Assembly (NCBI GenBank): GCA_047614005.1
Contig: JBLHIK010000007.1
Coordinates: 1 to 30,610, forward strand
Source of the DNA: JBLHIK01 sp047614005
Lineage (GTDB): Bacteria > Patescibacteriota > Minisyncoccia > Phycocordibacterales > UBA1006
Reading direction: 5' to 3'
Length of the DNA stretch: 30,610 nt
The notes under the pieces are model-generated. The model was not told the DNA's origin, searched no databases, and was given only the letters and a program-made list of their open reading frames with translations. Within the stretch, counting starts at the first letter, position 1, and each line of letters opens with the position of its first letter. The translations under genes and the position numbers were made by a program. Shown one piece after another: positions 29,839-30,610 of this stretch.

Positions 29839-30066
29839 ATGGCTGAAGAAATAAACATGACAGGTGTGGTAACTCTGTATATGAAAATACATATAGGAGT
29901 TAAAACAATACACCAGTTCTACAAAACTACCTTGACCAATACAGAAGGAATTATTTCTTTTGAAGGTCTATACAAAAAAGTACATCGATTATCTCCAAAG
30001 CACAGCAATAAAGTCTTACAACAGCTGAGAGCTTTAAAAGGTGAAAATGACATGATATGTATCTAA
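29839..30066 (+). CDS. Small protein of unknown function
   Basis: 75 residues (MAEEINMTGVVTLYMKIHIG ...). It is mixed alpha/beta with a basic middle (GLYKKVHRLSPKHSNKVLQQ) that could be a small nucleic-acid-binding helix. No membrane segment. It is divergent from the antiporter operon, monocistronic, and followed 25 nt later by a terminator. No family recognised. Confidence 0.55.
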   Translation: MAEEINMTGVVTLYMKIHIGVKTIHQFYKTTLTNTEGIISFEGLYKKVHRLSPKHSNKVLQQLRALKGENDMICI

Positions 30067-30091
30067 AATTTACAAAGGAGATATTTCCAAA

Positions 30092-30127
30092 AAAAAGCCT
30101 CACGATTTTTATATCGTCAGGCTTTTT
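30092..30127 (+). terminator. Intrinsic terminator of 29839 gene
   Basis: AAAAAGCCT (30092-30100) pairs with AGGCTTTTT (30119-30127), continued after a C-C mismatch by ACGAT/ATCGT. Confidence 0.85.
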
Positions 30128-30205
30128 ATTTTATCTATCCTTTACTACACTAATTACACCACCAAGCAATTCAACAGGAATTACTCTTGTCATGTTTTAC
30201 AAAAA

Positions 30206-30406
30206 GACAGGGATTCGCCTACTCTCATGGATATTTATTTCGTCTTTCAGACTCATCAATATCTCATTCCCTTACTTTTCTAACGAAAAACCGCCCTCGC
30301 TTCGCTCACGATAAAAAGTAATATTTAATTACTTTTTATCCACTCGTCCATTCATCTCTTCCTTTGGTCGAGATGGCTGCGCATGGACTCGGTTCGAATC
30401 CCTGTC
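30206..30406. mobile_element. Structured non-coding element, copy 2
   Basis: 201 bp, very similar to 23013-23220 in the interior but different at both ends in a matched way. GACAGGGATTCG (30206-30217) is perfectly complementary to CGAATCCCTGTC (30395-30406). The inner variable stem is GTCCAT/ATGGAC where copy 1 has GGCCAT/ATGGCC. The distal hairpin is CATCTC/GAGATG. The 13-bp GATAAAAAGTAAT palindrome and the GATATT/AATATC motif (30230-30263) are unchanged. The right end reads GGTTCGAATCCC, like a tRNA T-arm. No ORF. Confidence 0.6.
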
Positions 30407-30417
30407 CGATGAAAAAT

Positions 30418-30457
30418 AAAGAGACAAAAGCTGTCGCTTTTGTCTCTTTGTTTTTTT
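30418..30457 (+). terminator. Terminator-like hairpin after element copy 2
   Basis: AAAGAGACAAAAGC (30418-30431) pairs perfectly with GCTTTTGTCTCTTT (30436-30449), followed by G and T7. No gene precedes it, so it may end transcription from the element itself. Confidence 0.75.
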
Positions 30458-30531
30458 GTTACTCTGGGACTCGGTCAGGAGTCGCTTATTTATATATTTT
30501 GTTTCACTTCATTATAAATACTTTGCAAAAA

Positions 30532-30610
30532 GATAGGGATTCGCCTACTCTCATGGATATTTATTTCGTCTTTCAGACTCATCAATATCTCATTCCCTTA
30601 GGCTCCACTC
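30532..30610. mobile_element. Structured non-coding element, copy 3 (cut by window end)
   Basis: GATAGGGATTCG begins a third copy, 326 bp after copy 2 and in the same orientation. It matches copy 2 for about 65 bp, up to cattccctta at 30600, then reads ggctccactc instead. Either the copy is truncated or it diverges here. The window edge lies in a repeat, as contig ends often do. Confidence 0.55.

Noticed and set aside
30057..30314. 85-codon ORF over the terminator and element copy 2
   Set aside because: It runs through a terminator hairpin and into a structured repeat, and the other copies do not preserve the frame.
30206..30406. tmRNA or a complete tRNA within the structured element
   Set aside because: The right end resembles half of a T-arm, but the 5' partner is not an acceptor/D-arm, there is no tag reading frame, and the inner stems do not fit either RNA.
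1..30610. Alternative genetic code with TGA as glycine, known in some CPR lineages
   Set aside because: TGA ends full-length genes (827-829, and the 9349 gene at 9934-9936), and core proteins such as FtsZ and ValRS need no TGA read-through.

Overview
The window looks like part of a small, AT-rich genome of the Candidate Phyla Radiation (Patescibacteria), most likely a Parcubacteria-type lineage. This is inferred from compact housekeeping genes, a small bS21-like protein followed by ybeY, ftsA-ftsZ without other division genes, a 729-residue ValRS, several genes of no recognisable family, and almost no Shine-Dalgarno sequences. TGA ends several genes, so the code is standard rather than the TGA=Gly code of Gracilibacteria and Absconditabacteria.

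Layout. 1-2886: three minus-strand membrane-protein genes of unknown function; two lie in a ~1.1 kb tandem duplication whose second copy is broken. 2967-7128: plus-strand core block (bS21-like, ybeY, ftsA, ftsZ, trxB). 7129-11800: accessory region of short, mostly unrecognised genes. Three copies of a ~71-nt palindrome-plus-terminator module close plus-strand genes here, and a terminator/promoter junction is duplicated. It ends at tRNA-Glu and a broken partial copy of that tRNA. 11806-12693: an aspartokinase-like kinase without ACT domain. 12796-18891: tRNA-Val with a four-fold repeated terminator, tsaD, two unknown genes, valS, prsW and an Hsp20 gene. 19013-22907: tRNA-Phe, a small membrane protein, a lipoprotein with an attenuator-like leader, an SDR oxidoreductase overlapping a RidA-like gene fragment, and a 536-residue unknown protein. 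23013-23344: a ~208-bp non-coding structured element beside tRNA-Arg, with a copy of the tRNA 3' end at its far boundary. 23351-29729: minus-strand lysS, greA, and a compact envelope operon (Kef-type antiporter, secreted anchored protein, small membrane protein, PBP2). 29839-30610: a small unknown gene, then two further copies of the structured element, the last reaching the window edge.

The core genes cover division (FtsA, FtsZ), side-wall synthesis (PBP2), translation (YbeY, TsaD, ValRS, LysRS, four tRNAs), transcription (GreA), redox (TrxB) and stress or membrane proteolysis (Hsp20, PrsW). The two most distinctive signals are (1) the dispersed structured element with compensatory changes in its stems and tRNA-3'-end-like termini, and (2) a -10-like hexamer whose first base lies exactly 12 nt before the start codon in eleven genes, which predicts leaderless mRNAs.
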